This document shows, piece by piece, positions 1 through 10,054 of a DNA stretch of 64,000 nt. Positions within the stretch are counted from its first letter, which is position 1; the number at the start of each line of letters is the position of its first letter. A program made the translations under genes and the position numbers. Source of the DNA: Pseudomonas fluorescens (GTDB taxonomy: Bacteria > Pseudomonadota > Gammaproteobacteria > Pseudomonadales > Pseudomonadaceae); the NCBI RefSeq assembly GCF_000967965.1, contig NZ_LACC01000010.1:1-64000 (forward strand), written 5' to 3'. The notes under the pieces are model-generated. The model was not told where the DNA came from and ran no database searches. It worked only from the letters and a program-made list of their open reading frames with translations.

Positions 1-121
1 GGGGTTTTGTTTTTGTCCGCAAGAAAGTTCGCACAGCAACAATGAGCAGGTTCACGCTGTCACCGTCTCCCGACAATGCTAAGGTTCGCCCCTGGCGTTT
101 GTATTTTCCAAGGAAGCCTTT

Positions 122-3100
122 ATGCCGGACGCGACGTCCCTCAGTGCTGGTTTTATGGTGGTTCACGGCAACCGCCTGGACGAGTTGCGCAGCCTGGTGG
201 TCAGCTGGATGCGGCGCTACCCGCTGGCTCCCCTGGAGAATGAGATCGCGTTGGTGCAAAGCAATGGCATTGCCCAATGGCTGAAGCTGGCACTGGCGGA
301 AGATTCTGAAGAAGACGACATGGGAGGCTGCGGCATCGCTGCCGCCATCGACGTGCAGTTGCCCGGCAGCTTCATGTGGCAGCTCTATCGCATGGTCCTT
401 GGCCGCGACGAAATTCCGGTCAAGTCCCTGCTCGATAAAGCCCCGCTGACCTGGCGTCTGATGCGCCTGCTGCCGCAGTTGATCAACCAACCGCACTTCG
501 AGCCGCTGCAGCGTTTCCTGACCCATGACACCGACCTGCGCAAACGCTATCAACTGGCTGAGCGCCTGGCGGATCTGTTCGACCAATACCAGGTGTACCG
601 AGCAGACTGGCTCGAAGACTGGGCGGAAGGTCGACATCAAACAAGAAACGCCAGAGGCGAAGCCAAACACCTGACCCCGGCCAATTGCTGGCAGGCAGAG
701 TTATGGCGCACACTCTTGCTGGATGTGGGAGCAGAAGGCATGGCGCAAAGCCGTGCCGGCGTCCATCAGCGGTTTGTCGAACGCATCAACAATCTCGAAA
801 CAGCCCCCAAGGGATTACCCTCGCGAGTGATCGTTTTCGGGATTTCTTCCCTGCCTGCTCAGGCCCTGGAAGCACTGGCGGGACTGGCACGATTCAGCCA
901 GGTCCTGCTGTGCGTACACAACCCATGTCGTCATCATTGGGCAGACATCGTCGCCGATAAAGACCTGTTGCGGCATCAATACAAGCGTCAGGCCCGCAAG
1001 AGCGGCATGCCGGTAGTGATCGATCCGCAAACCCTCCACCAGCATGCTCACCCGCTACTGGCCGCGTGGGGCAAGCAGGGGCGGGACTACATCAACCTGC
1101 TCGACAGTTATGACGATCCCAACAGCTATCGTTCGGCATTCCGTGACGGGCGCATCGACCTGTTCAGTGATGGTCAGCCGCTGAATGTGCTCAACCAGTT
1201 GCAGGACGACATCCTCGAACTGCGCCCCCTCAACGAGACTCGGGAGCGTTGGCCGGCTATCGATCTGCAGAAGGACGAGTCGATCCGTTTTCACATCGCC
1301 CATAGCGCCCAGCGAGAAGTCGAGATCCTCCACGATCAACTGCTCGCGCGCTTCAGCGCCGACCCGACACTGCGGCCCAGGGACATCATCGTGATGGTCC
1401 CGGACATCGACAGCTACGCACCGCATATTCGTGCCGTGTTTGGTCAGCTTGACCGCCAGGATCCACGCTTCATTCCGTTTACCCTGGCTGACCAGGGCCA
1501 GCGTGGTCGCGATCCATTGCTGATTGCTGTCGAGCACCTGCTCAAGCTGCCCGACAGCCGATTCCCCGTCAGTGAAATTCTCGATCTGCTGGACGTCCCC
1601 GCGCTGCGCGCTCGTTTTGGCGTCGAGGAGCGTGACCTGCCGACGCTGCACCGCTGGATCGAAGGTGCCGGCATTCGCTGGGGGATGAATGCCGAGCAAC
1701 GTGCCGGGCTTGGGCTGCCGCATGAACTGGAGCAAAACAGCTGGCGTTTCGGCTTGCGACGGATGTTGCTCGGTTATGCCGTCGGCAGCGCCGATGCTTA
1801 TGAGGGTATCGAACCCTACGACGAGATCGGTGGTCTGGACGCTGCGCTCATCGGTCCGCTGGTTGCATTGCTGGACGCGCTGGAAGTGGCTCACCACGAA
1901 CTCTCTCAGCCTGCATCGCCGGGGCAATGGGGCTTGCGCTTGCAGGCTTTGGTGCAGTTGTTCTTCCTTGCCGGTAACGAACACGATGACTACTTGCTGG
2001 CCCAGCTCGAAGAACTGCGCGAGACCTGGCTCGAGACCTGTGAATCTGTAGGGTTGCAGGACGAGTTGCCGCTGACCGTTGTCCGTGAAGCCTGGCTTGC
2101 AGGTCTGGATCAGGGCCGTTTGTCCCAGCGTTTTCTGGCCGGAGCGGTCAACTTCTGCACCTTGATGCCCATGCGCGCCATCCCGTTCAAACTGGTGTGC
2201 CTGCTGGGCATGAATGACGGCGATTATCCGCGCGCGCAACCGCCGCTGGATTTCGATCTGATGGGCAGTGATTACCGTCCGGGTGACCGCTCCCGGCGTG
2301 AAGACGACCGCTACCTGCTACTGGAAGCCTTGCTGTCGGCAAGGGACCAGCTCTACATCAGTTGGGTGGGCCGCAGCATCCGCGATAACAGCGAGCGACC
2401 TGCCTCGGTGCTGATTGGCCAGTTGCGTGACCACTTGGCCAGCGGTTGGCGATTGCTGCAAGGCGACGAGGATCTGCTGGAAGCCATGACTCGCGAACAC
2501 CCATTGCAACCCTTCAGTGCTCGCTACTTTCACGACGGGGATGAGTCGTTCAGCTACGCCAGTGAATGGCAGGTGCTTCATCAGGCGGCAGAGCATCAGG
2601 CAGGCGCCGAAGTGCTCGGGCCCCACGTCCAGGACGAACCACTGAGCCTCGGTCAGGTGCAGGATTTCCTGCGCAATCCGGTACGGCACTTTTTCAGCCA
2701 GCGACTGAAGGTCTTCTTCGAGGCGGCCGAAGTGCCGTTGGCCGATGAAGAGCCCTTTGTCCTGGATGCGTTGCAGCGTTACAGCCTCAGCGACCGTTTG
2801 CTCGAAGCCGCGCTGGCAGATCCTGGAAATTCCGGGCAGGCATTGGAGGATCAGGCGAAGCGCTTGCAGAACAGCGGACTGCTGCCCATGGCCGGATTCG
2901 GTGAGTGTCTGCAACGCGAGTTGATCGAGCCATTGCCTGACTTGCTGCAACGCCACCAACAGCTCCTGACGTTGTGGCCAACCCCCCTCAGCAGCGCGTT
3001 GCCGGTCAGTCTTGAACTGCAAGGCCTGCACATCGAGGGCTGGCTCAGCGGCCTGCATCAGCGCGCCGATGGTGGATTGCTGTCTATCACTACGATTCCC

Positions 3101-3571
3101 AACAGCATCGGCTCGATCAAGTCGCGCAAATGGCATCGATTGACACGCCCGTGGGTCAATCATCTGATGGCTTGTGCCAGTGGCATGCCACTGACCACCG
3201 CATTGGTGGCCAGCGACGACAGCCTGTTGCTCGGTCCACTGGACCAGTCCACGGCGCAGACAATTCTCGGTGACCTGTTGATGGCCTGGCAGTCGGGTAT
3301 GCGCCAGCCTCTGCCGATCGCGGTCAAGACAGCCTTCGCGTGGCTGGGGCAAACCGACCCGGTCAAAGCCGAGGCCGCTGCGCGCAAGGCCTATGAAGGG
3401 GATGGACAAACGACGGACGGAGAGCGTCGCGAAAGCCCGGCACTCGCCCGTCAATTCGCCGATTACGATGCCTTGGTCGCCGACGAGACGTTCCCCCTGT
3501 GGTGTGACGCGCTCTATCGCCCGCTTCTTGAAGCACCCTGGCGTTCACTGTCCAGCGAGGAGTCGCGCTGA
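122..3571 (+). CDS. recC: RecBCD enzyme subunit RecC (exodeoxyribonuclease V gamma)
   Basis: RecC is the subunit of RecBCD that splits the duplex and scans the 3' strand for Chi; it has a helicase-like fold without ATPase activity. The 1149-residue product is close to the family length (about 1120 in E. coli). It opens with the family pattern of a helicase-like N terminus (LVVSWMRRYPLAPLENE) and contains the conserved stretch CLLGMNDGDYPR near residue 700. The ATG at 122 is preceded by a good ribosome site (AAGGAAG at 110-116). Its stop overlaps the recB start by one base (TGATG), so the two are translationally coupled. The gene order recC-recB-recD without ptrA between is typical of Pseudomonas. 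Identification is secure. Confidence 0.97.
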   Translation: MPDATSLSAGFMVVHGNRLDELRSLVVSWMRRYPLAPLENEIALVQSNGIAQWLKLALAEDSEEDDMGGCGIAAAIDVQLPGSFMWQLYRMVLGRDEIPVKSLLDKAPLTWRLMRLLPQLINQPHFEPLQRFLTHDTDLRKRYQLAERLADLFDQYQVYRADWLEDWAEGRHQTRNARGEAKHLTPANCWQAELWRTLLLDVGAEGMAQSRAGVHQRFVERINNLETAPKGLPSRVIVFGISSLPAQALEALAGLARFSQVLLCVHNPCRHHWADIVADKDLLRHQYKRQARKSGMPVVIDPQTLHQHAHPLLAAWGKQGRDYINLLDSYDDPNSYRSAFRDGRIDLFSDGQPLNVLNQLQDDILELRPLNETRERWPAIDLQKDESIRFHIAHSAQREVEILHDQLLARFSADPTLRPRDIIVMVPDIDSYAPHIRAVFGQLDRQDPRFIPFTLADQGQRGRDPLLIAVEHLLKLPDSRFPVSEILDLLDVPALRARFGVEERDLPTLHRWIEGAGIRWGMNAEQRAGLGLPHELEQNSWRFGLRRMLLGYAVGSADAYEGIEPYDEIGGLDAALIGPLVALLDALEVAHHELSQPASPGQWGLRLQALVQLFFLAGNEHDDYLLAQLEELRETWLETCESVGLQDELPLTVVREAWLAGLDQGRLSQRFLAGAVNFCTLMPMRAIPFKLVCLLGMNDGDYPRAQPPLDFDLMGSDYRPGDRSRREDDRYLLLEALLSARDQLYISWVGRSIRDNSERPASVLIGQLRDHLASGWRLLQGDEDLLEAMTREHPLQPFSARYFHDGDESFSYASEWQVLHQAAEHQAGAEVLGPHVQDEPLSLGQVQDFLRNPVRHFFSQRLKVFFEAAEVPLADEEPFVLDALQRYSLSDRLLEAALADPGNSGQALEDQAKRLQNSGLLPMAGFGECLQRELIEPLPDLLQRHQQLLTLWPTPLSSALPVSLELQGLHIEGWLSGLHQRADGGLLSITTIPNSIGSIKSRKWHRLTRPWVNHLMACASGMPLTTALVASDDSLLLGPLDQSTAQTILGDLLMAWQSGMRQPLPIAVKTAFAWLGQTDPVKAEAAARKAYEGDGQTTDGERRESPALARQFADYDALVADETFPLWCDALYRPLLEAPWRSLSSEESR

Positions 3572-6500
3572 TGAGCACAAAGACACCTCTGGCCCTGGCA
3601 TTCCCGTTGCGCGGCAGTCAACTGATCGAAGCCAGCGCCGGGACCGGCAAGACCTTCACCATTTCCGCGTTGTACCTGCGTCTGGTGCTTGGCAATGGCG
3701 GGGAGGACAGTGGTTTTGGACGTGAGCTGTTGCCACCGCAAATCCTCGTCGTGACCTTCACCGACGCCGCGACCAAAGAACTGCGCGAACGCATCCGCAC
3801 GCGGCTCGCCGAGGCCGCACGCTATTTCCGCGATGAAACACCGGCCCCCGACAGCCTGATTGCCGAGTTGCGCGACCAGTACTTGCCCGAGCAGTGGCCC
3901 GGCTGCGCAAACCGCCTGGATATCGCCGCCCAGTGGATGGACGAGGCGGCGGTGTCGACCATCCACAGTTGGTGCCAGCGCATGTTGCGCGAGCACGCAT
4001 TCGACAGCGGCAGCCTGTTTACCCAGACCCTGGAAACCGACCACAGCGACTTGCTGGGGGAAGTCCTGCGCGATTACTGGCGGCTGTTCTGTTACCCGAT
4101 GCAAGGTGATGCCTTGAATTGGGTGCGCAGCAATTGGGGCGGGCCGGCGGCGCTGCTGCCGCGGATTCGTGCGCTGTTCGCCAGCGAGCGGGATACCCTT
4201 GAAGGGAAAGAACCCGCCGAAGTGATTTCGCAATGCTTGCAAGAGCGACGGGCTGCCCTGATCGAACTCAAGAAGCCTTGGTTGGAGTGGGCGGACGAAT
4301 TACTTGCGATCTGTCACCAAGGCGTTGCCGGCAAGGCGGTCGATGGTCGCAAGATGCAGGCACGCTATTTCGAGCCCTGGTTTGAAAAAATCAAAGCCTG
4401 GGCCGAGGACGAATCCCTCGAGCAACTGGATATCGGCACTGGCTTCACTCGTCTGACCCCGGATGGCATGGCTGAAGCCTGGAAGGGTGAGGCGCCTCGA
4501 CATCCGGGGCTCGATGCGATGGCCGGCCTCAAGGCCTGCCTCGATGGGTTGCCGACACCTGATGCCGCCGTACTGCAACATGCGGCCCGCTGGGTCGGGG
4601 CGCGATTCGAGGAAGAGAAACGCCGCCGCGCGGAAATGGGTTTCGACGACATGTTGCTGCGCCTTGATGCGGCCTTGCAGTCTGATGGCGGCGAACGCCT
4701 GGCAACCCTGATTCGTGAACAGTTTCCGGTCGCCCTGATCGATGAGTTCCAGGACACCGACCCGGTGCAGTACCGGATCTTTGAGAGCATCTACCGGATT
4801 GAAGAGAACAGCCCCGAGTGCGGTCTGTTCCTGATCGGCGACCCGAAACAGGCGATCTACGCTTTTCGCGGCGCCGACATCCATACCTACCTGCGCGCCC
4901 GGCAGGCCACCACTGGCCGCCTGCACACCCTGGGCACCAACTTCCGCTCAAGCCATGGCATGGTCAACGCGGTGAACCATGTGTTCGAGCGCGCCGAAGC
5001 CCGGGCGTCAGGCCGCGGCGCTTTCCTCTTTCGGCAGAAGAATGGCGACAACCCGGTTCCGTTCACGCCGGTTGCCTCCCAAGGTCGCAAAGAAGTCTTG
5101 CGCATCAATGACCAGGCAATCCCGGCCTTGAACATCTGGCACTTGCCGGCCGAACAACCGTTGTCCGGTGCGGTGTACCGGCAACAACTGGCGGCTGCGT
5201 GCGCCAGTGAAATCACGGCATTGCTCAATGGCGGGCAGCAGGGGCATGCGGGGTTCTCCCAGGATGGCAAAGCCTTCAGGGGCCTGTTGCCGGCGGACAT
5301 CGCCATCCTGGTCCGCGACGGCAAGGAGGCGCAGGCGGTTCGTGCGCAACTGGCCGCCCGTGGCGTGCGCAGTGTTTACCTGTCGGACAAGGACTCGGTG
5401 TTCGCCGCCCAGGAGGCGCATGACGTGCTGACCTGGCTCAAGGCCTGTGCCGAGCCGGATGTCGAGCGACCGCTGCGGGCCGCGTTGGCCAGCATCACGT
5501 TGAACCTATCGCTGACGGAACTGGAGCGGCTGAATCAGGACGAGTTGGCCTGGGAAGCCCGGGTCATGCAGTTCCGTGGTTATCGCGAAGTCTGGCGCAA
5601 GCAGGGCGTACTGCCGATGCTGCGACGCTTGCTGCACGACTTCCGTTTGCCCCAGGCGCTGATCGCCCGCAGTGACGGCGAGCGCGTGTTGACCAACCTT
5701 CTGCACCTTTTCGAACTGCTGCAACAAGCCGCCGCCGAACTCGATGGCGAGCAAGCCCTGATCCGGCATTTGTCCGAGCATCTGGCGTTGTCCGGGCAGG
5801 CTGGCGAAGAGCAGATCCTGCGTCTGGAAAGTGATGAACAATTGGTCAAGGTCGTGACCATTCACAAATCCAAGGGCCTTGAGTACCCCTTGGTGTTCCT
5901 GCCGTTCATTTGCTCTGCGAAACCGGTGGATGGCAGCCGCCTGCCGTTGCACTACCACGATGAATCCGGCAATGCCCAGGTCACGTTGGAACCGACGGCA
6001 GAATTGATTGCCCTGGCTGACGATGAGCGTCTGGCCGAGGATCTGCGCTTGCTCTATGTCGCCCTGACCCGGGCGCAACACGCCTGCTGGCTGGGGGTGG
6101 CCGACCTCAAGCGCGGCAACAACAATGGCTCGGTGCTGCATCTGTCGGCATTGGGTTATCTGCTGGGCGGCGGTGCGCCGTTGGCCGAGTCCCCGGCGTT
6201 GCAGCTTTGGTTGCGGGATCTGCAACAGGACTGCCCGGCGCTGGCGTATGCCGAGATGCCTGAAGCGACAACGGTGCATTACCAGCCACCGCAAAACGAC
6301 GCGGCACTGCTGGTTCCGCTGGTTCCGAAACGCAAGGCCAGTGAGAACTGGTGGATCGCTTCCTACAGCGCGCTGCGCATTGGCGACACCCTGAGTGTCG
6401 GCACCGACGAAGCGCCGGAGAGCCCGCAGGCGCAAAAACTGTTCGATGACGAACGCCTCGACCCACAGGCGCCCAGGGAAGTGGTGGCCGGTGGCGGCGA

Positions 6501-7260
6501 TATCCATCGCTTCCCGCGCGGCCCGAACCCCGGCACCTTCCTCCATGGCTTGCTCGAATGGGCGGGAGGCGAGAGTTTTGATGCGGCACCGCAAGAGGTG
6601 ATCGACGCCATTGCCCGTCGCTGCAACCGTCGAGGCTGGGAGGGCTGGATCAGCACCTTGAGTGACTGGCTGCAGCATCTGCTCAAGTCGCCGTTGCAAC
6701 TGGGCGACGGCCAGGCACCGGTGATATTCGGCCAGTTGACGCAGTATCAGGTCGAGATGGAGTTCTGGTTCGCCAGCCATAAGGTCGATGTGCTCAAGCT
6801 CGATGCGCTGGTGTGCCAATACACCCATAACGGCGTGGCCCGGGTCGCCGCGGAACCGGTGTTGCTCAACGGCATGTTCAAGGGCTTTATCGACCTGACG
6901 TTCGAACATGACGGCCGCTATTACGTGGCCGACTACAAATCCAACTGGCTCGGCGTCGATGATGCGGCCTACACCGCGCAGGCAATGGAACAGTCGATTC
7001 TCGACAACCGTTATGACCTGCAATACGTGTTGTACCTGTTGGCCCTGCACCGCCAGCTCAAGGCGCGGCTCGCCGATTACGACTACGACCGGCATGTCGG
7101 CGGTGCGTTGTACCTGTTTTTGCGCGGTACGCGTGCGGCCAGCCAGGGTGTGTTTTTCGCCCGGCCGCCAAGAGAGCTGATCGAACGTCTGGACAGGCTG
7201 TTCCAGGGCAAGCCAGAGCCCAAGGCCGAGCCCGCCTGGGAACAGGGAGTACTGATATGA
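3571..7260 (+). CDS. recB: RecBCD enzyme subunit RecB (helicase/nuclease)
   Basis: RecB is the 3'-5' SF1 helicase and the only nuclease of RecBCD, and it loads RecA after Chi. The Walker A motif is EASAGTGKTF with Lys27, motif II is DEFQDTDP starting at Asp391, and the late helicase motif VTIHKSKGLEYP is present. The C-terminal nuclease domain carries GFIDL and the DYKSNW motif (Asp1121, Lys1123), which match the metal-binding and catalytic residues of the family. At 1229 residues the protein is full length (E. coli 1180). The start ATG shares a base with the recC stop, and the recD start overlaps the recB end by four bases (ATGA). Confidence 0.97.
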   Translation: MSTKTPLALAFPLRGSQLIEASAGTGKTFTISALYLRLVLGNGGEDSGFGRELLPPQILVVTFTDAATKELRERIRTRLAEAARYFRDETPAPDSLIAELRDQYLPEQWPGCANRLDIAAQWMDEAAVSTIHSWCQRMLREHAFDSGSLFTQTLETDHSDLLGEVLRDYWRLFCYPMQGDALNWVRSNWGGPAALLPRIRALFASERDTLEGKEPAEVISQCLQERRAALIELKKPWLEWADELLAICHQGVAGKAVDGRKMQARYFEPWFEKIKAWAEDESLEQLDIGTGFTRLTPDGMAEAWKGEAPRHPGLDAMAGLKACLDGLPTPDAAVLQHAARWVGARFEEEKRRRAEMGFDDMLLRLDAALQSDGGERLATLIREQFPVALIDEFQDTDPVQYRIFESIYRIEENSPECGLFLIGDPKQAIYAFRGADIHTYLRARQATTGRLHTLGTNFRSSHGMVNAVNHVFERAEARASGRGAFLFRQKNGDNPVPFTPVASQGRKEVLRINDQAIPALNIWHLPAEQPLSGAVYRQQLAAACASEITALLNGGQQGHAGFSQDGKAFRGLLPADIAILVRDGKEAQAVRAQLAARGVRSVYLSDKDSVFAAQEAHDVLTWLKACAEPDVERPLRAALASITLNLSLTELERLNQDELAWEARVMQFRGYREVWRKQGVLPMLRRLLHDFRLPQALIARSDGERVLTNLLHLFELLQQAAAELDGEQALIRHLSEHLALSGQAGEEQILRLESDEQLVKVVTIHKSKGLEYPLVFLPFICSAKPVDGSRLPLHYHDESGNAQVTLEPTAELIALADDERLAEDLRLLYVALTRAQHACWLGVADLKRGNNNGSVLHLSALGYLLGGGAPLAESPALQLWLRDLQQDCPALAYAEMPEATTVHYQPPQNDAALLVPLVPKRKASENWWIASYSALRIGDTLSVGTDEAPESPQAQKLFDDERLDPQAPREVVAGGGDIHRFPRGPNPGTFLHGLLEWAGGESFDAAPQEVIDAIARRCNRRGWEGWISTLSDWLQHLLKSPLQLGDGQAPVIFGQLTQYQVEMEFWFASHKVDVLKLDALVCQYTHNGVARVAAEPVLLNGMFKGFIDLTFEHDGRYYVADYKSNWLGVDDAAYTAQAMEQSILDNRYDLQYVLYLLALHRQLKARLADYDYDRHVGGALYLFLRGTRAASQGVFFARPPRELIERLDRLFQGKPEPKAEPAWEQGVLI

Positions 7261-9359
7261 GTCGCACATTCGCCGATTTGTTGCCCACATCGCTGGCAGC
7301 CGAAAGCCTGGCCGATCTGGCACCGCTGAGTCGTGCCGACGACTTGCTGTTGTTGCTCACGCGTTGGGTCGAGCGTGGCTGGTTGCGCGCGCTGGACAAA
7401 GCCTTTGTGGCGTTTCTGCATGAACTGGCCCCGGAAGATGATCCACTGGTGTTGCTGGCAGCCGCACTGACCAGCCACCAGTTGGGTCACGGGCATGTCT
7501 GCCTCGACCTGTTCGAGACGCTGAAAGAACCGGACTTCGCTCTGTCATTACCACCCGAAGGGGACGTGCAAGGCGGCGCGATGCTGTTGCCCTCGCAATT
7601 GCTGGGATCGCTGGACGGTGCTCATTGGTGCAAGGTGCTGGCCGCCAGCAACCTGGTCGCGCTGGCCGCTGACAGTCGTGACAACGTGCGCGACCGGCCT
7701 CTGGTGTTATCGGGCAAACGCTTGTACCTGCGCCGCTATTGGGCCTACGAGCGGCGGATCGACCTTTCGTTGCGTGAGCGTTTGACGGAACACGAATCTA
7801 CGCCGAGCGACTTGCTCCAGCGCCTCACCGGTTTGTTTGGTCCTGCCCGGCCGGGTGAGGTGATCGACTGGCAGAAGCTGGCTTGCGCCCTGGCGACCCG
7901 CAGTGCTTTCAGCATTGTCACGGGGGGACCGGGAACCGGCAAGACCACCACCGTCGTGCGCTTGCTGGCATTGCTCCAGGCGCCGGCGGTCGAGGCCGGC
8001 ATGCCCCTGCGCATTCGCCTCGCTGCACCGACCGGCAAGGCCGCGGCGCGTCTGACAGAATCCATCAGCCAGCAAGTCCGGACCTTGAAGGTCACGGAGG
8101 ACGTTCGGGAAAAGATCCCCTCCGACGTCACCACCGTTCACCGCCTGCTCGGCAGCCGGCCCGGGACTCGTCATTTCCGCCATCACGCGGGCAATCGCCT
8201 GCCGCTGGATGTGTTGGTGGTGGATGAGGCCTCGATGATCGACCTGGAAATGATGGCCAATCTGCTCGACGCCTTGCCGGCCCATGCGCGCCTCGTGCTG
8301 TTGGGTGACAAGGATCAATTGGCTTCGGTAGAGGCCGGTGCGGTATTGGGGGATCTTTGTCGCGACGCGGAGGCTGGCTGGTACAGCCCGCAGACACGCC
8401 AGTGGCTGGAAACCGTCAGTGGCGAAAACCTGCAGGCCAGCGGGTTGCAGGAGGACGTGCAGGGCACTCATCCATTGGCTCAACAGGTCGTGATGTTGCG
8501 CCATTCCCGGCGATTCGGTGAAGGCAGCGGCATTGGCCAACTGGCTCGCTGGGTCAACCAGCAGCAACCCGAAGAAGCCCGCAAGTTGTTGTCGGCGCGC
8601 AGCCATGACGATGTGTATTGCCTGGCCCTCAAGGGAGAGCAGGATCGGGCCCTGGAGCGCTTGCTTCTAGACGGCCATGGTGAGGGGCCGCAGGGTTATC
8701 GACATTACCTGAGCGTGCTGCGCAATCAGCGGCCGTCACTGGACAGTCCGCTGGAAGACTCGTGCTGGATTGATTGGGCTCGACAAGTGTTGCAGGCCTT
8801 CGACGCATTCCAGTTGTTATGTGCCGTGCGCAAGGGGCCGTGGGGTATCGAGGGCTTGAACCAGCGGGTGACGGACGCATTGCTCAGGGCGCGCCTGATC
8901 GACAGCGACCAGCAGTGGTACGAAGGTCGCCCTGTCCTGATGACCCGCAACGATTACGGGCTGGGTTTGATGAACGGCGATATCGGCATTGCCCTCAAGC
9001 TCCCTGAACAGGAAGGCCACGGAAAACAGGTTTTGCGCGTGGCATTCCCACGCAATGATGGCCAGGGCGGTGTGCGATTTGTCCTGCCCAGCCGTCTGAA
9101 TGATGTCGAAACCGTGTACGCCATGACCGTGCATAAATCCCAGGGCTCGGAGTTCGCACATACCGCGTTGATTCTTCCCGATGCCTTGAATCCGGTACTC
9201 ACCAAGGAGCTGATCTACACCGGCATTACCCGGGCCAAGGACTGGTTCACCTTGATCGAGTCCCGTGCGGGCGTGTTTGAAGAGGCGGTGAAACGCCGGG
9301 TCAAACGCTTGAGCGGGCTGATGCTGGAGCTCAAGGGCGGCAGCGAGCCGACAGTCTGA
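7257..9359 (+). CDS. recD: RecBCD enzyme subunit RecD (5'-3' helicase)
   Basis: RecD is the SF1B 5'-3' helicase motor of RecBCD. Walker A is TGGPGTGKTTT (Lys229), Walker B is VVDEASM with Asp323-Glu324, and the C-terminal motif VHKSQGSEF followed by YTGITRAKDWF is present, so all helicase signatures are intact. At 700 residues it is longer than the E. coli protein (608). The extra length lies in the poorly conserved N-terminal part and in a loop around residues 380-410. The start overlaps the recB stop (ATGA). No terminator hairpin is visible in the 120 bases to the next gene. Confidence 0.96.
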   Translation: MSRTFADLLPTSLAAESLADLAPLSRADDLLLLLTRWVERGWLRALDKAFVAFLHELAPEDDPLVLLAAALTSHQLGHGHVCLDLFETLKEPDFALSLPPEGDVQGGAMLLPSQLLGSLDGAHWCKVLAASNLVALAADSRDNVRDRPLVLSGKRLYLRRYWAYERRIDLSLRERLTEHESTPSDLLQRLTGLFGPARPGEVIDWQKLACALATRSAFSIVTGGPGTGKTTTVVRLLALLQAPAVEAGMPLRIRLAAPTGKAAARLTESISQQVRTLKVTEDVREKIPSDVTTVHRLLGSRPGTRHFRHHAGNRLPLDVLVVDEASMIDLEMMANLLDALPAHARLVLLGDKDQLASVEAGAVLGDLCRDAEAGWYSPQTRQWLETVSGENLQASGLQEDVQGTHPLAQQVVMLRHSRRFGEGSGIGQLARWVNQQQPEEARKLLSARSHDDVYCLALKGEQDRALERLLLDGHGEGPQGYRHYLSVLRNQRPSLDSPLEDSCWIDWARQVLQAFDAFQLLCAVRKGPWGIEGLNQRVTDALLRARLIDSDQQWYEGRPVLMTRNDYGLGLMNGDIGIALKLPEQEGHGKQVLRVAFPRNDGQGGVRFVLPSRLNDVETVYAMTVHKSQGSEFAHTALILPDALNPVLTKELIYTGITRAKDWFTLIESRAGVFEEAVKRRVKRLSGLMLELKGGSEPTV

Positions 9360-9478
9360 AAGGTCAGTAACAGGCTGTAGGAAAATGTCCGAGGCTGCGT
9401 AGTACGTGGCCTCGCTGGCATTTCGTTGCTGTGCTATCGTTGCGGCATCATTTCGCTACGGTCGAAGAGTATCCCTGC

Positions 9479-10054
9479 ATGAAGGTGGCTGTCAGGACGA
9501 CAGAGCGCGTCGTTGGCTGTAGAAAAGCGCTGCTTGCCATTCTTCTTTGTCTGCTGGCCAGCGTCGTTTTCGCTCAATCGCAAGCCCCGGTGGGCAAGGC
9601 GGACCAACGCGCCAAAGCGGTTACCCAGGTGATCCTCGGAATCCTCAGCTATGCCCGCTGGCCCGTCGAGCCTTTACTGCTGCGCCTGTGCCTGGTCGGC
9701 CCTACCGAATACACCGACGATCTGGTCAAGGGCACGACCCAGGCGACGGGGCGACCTGTCACGGTGCAACGCTTGTTGGCCGACAACCCTTCAATTGTCA
9801 GTGACTGTGATGCGGTTTATATCGGCAAGCTGACTGGCGTAGAACGCAGCCGATTGTTCGCCGCGTTGATCGGGCATCCGGTGTTGAGCATCAGTGAGAA
9901 CGACGAGCAATGCACCGTCGGCAGCCTGTTTTGCTTGCGGGTGAGCGACGAGCAGGTGTCGTTCGAGGTCAATCTCGACTCTGTCGCCCGCAGCGGCGTA
10001 CGCATTCATCCGAGCGTGTTGCAACTATCCCGCCGCAAGCCGGCGGCGCCATGA
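9479..10054 (+). CDS. yfiR: YfiR, periplasmic repressor of the diguanylate cyclase YfiN
   Basis: YfiR (DUF4154) sits in the periplasm and holds the diguanylate cyclase YfiN inactive; redox or envelope stress relieves this. The 191-residue product has a basic N terminus and a hydrophobic signal peptide ending near FAQS. The mature part has four cysteines in two pairs separated by 39 and 7 residues, the same spacing as the two disulfides described for the P. aeruginosa protein. The ATG at 9479 is chosen because it starts the signal peptide; an upstream start at 9431 in the same frame would add 16 non-conserved residues. Its stop overlaps the yfiN start (ATGA), as expected for the conserved yfiR-yfiN-yfiB operon. 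Confidence 0.92.
   Translation: MKVAVRTTERVVGCRKALLAILLCLLASVVFAQSQAPVGKADQRAKAVTQVILGILSYARWPVEPLLLRLCLVGPTEYTDDLVKGTTQATGRPVTVQRLLADNPSIVSDCDAVYIGKLTGVERSRLFAALIGHPVLSISENDEQCTVGSLFCLRVSDEQVSFEVNLDSVARSGVRIHPSVLQLSRRKPAAP

Noticed and set aside
5506..7323. 605-codon open frame on the minus strand inside recB
   Set aside because: It is antisense to the intact recB C-terminal nuclease part, has no ribosome site or family resemblance, and such long shadows are common in GC-rich genes.
7257..9359. RecD of 700 residues as a gene with an unusual insertion
   Set aside because: RecD proteins of Pseudomonas are generally longer than the E. coli one, and the motifs are normal.
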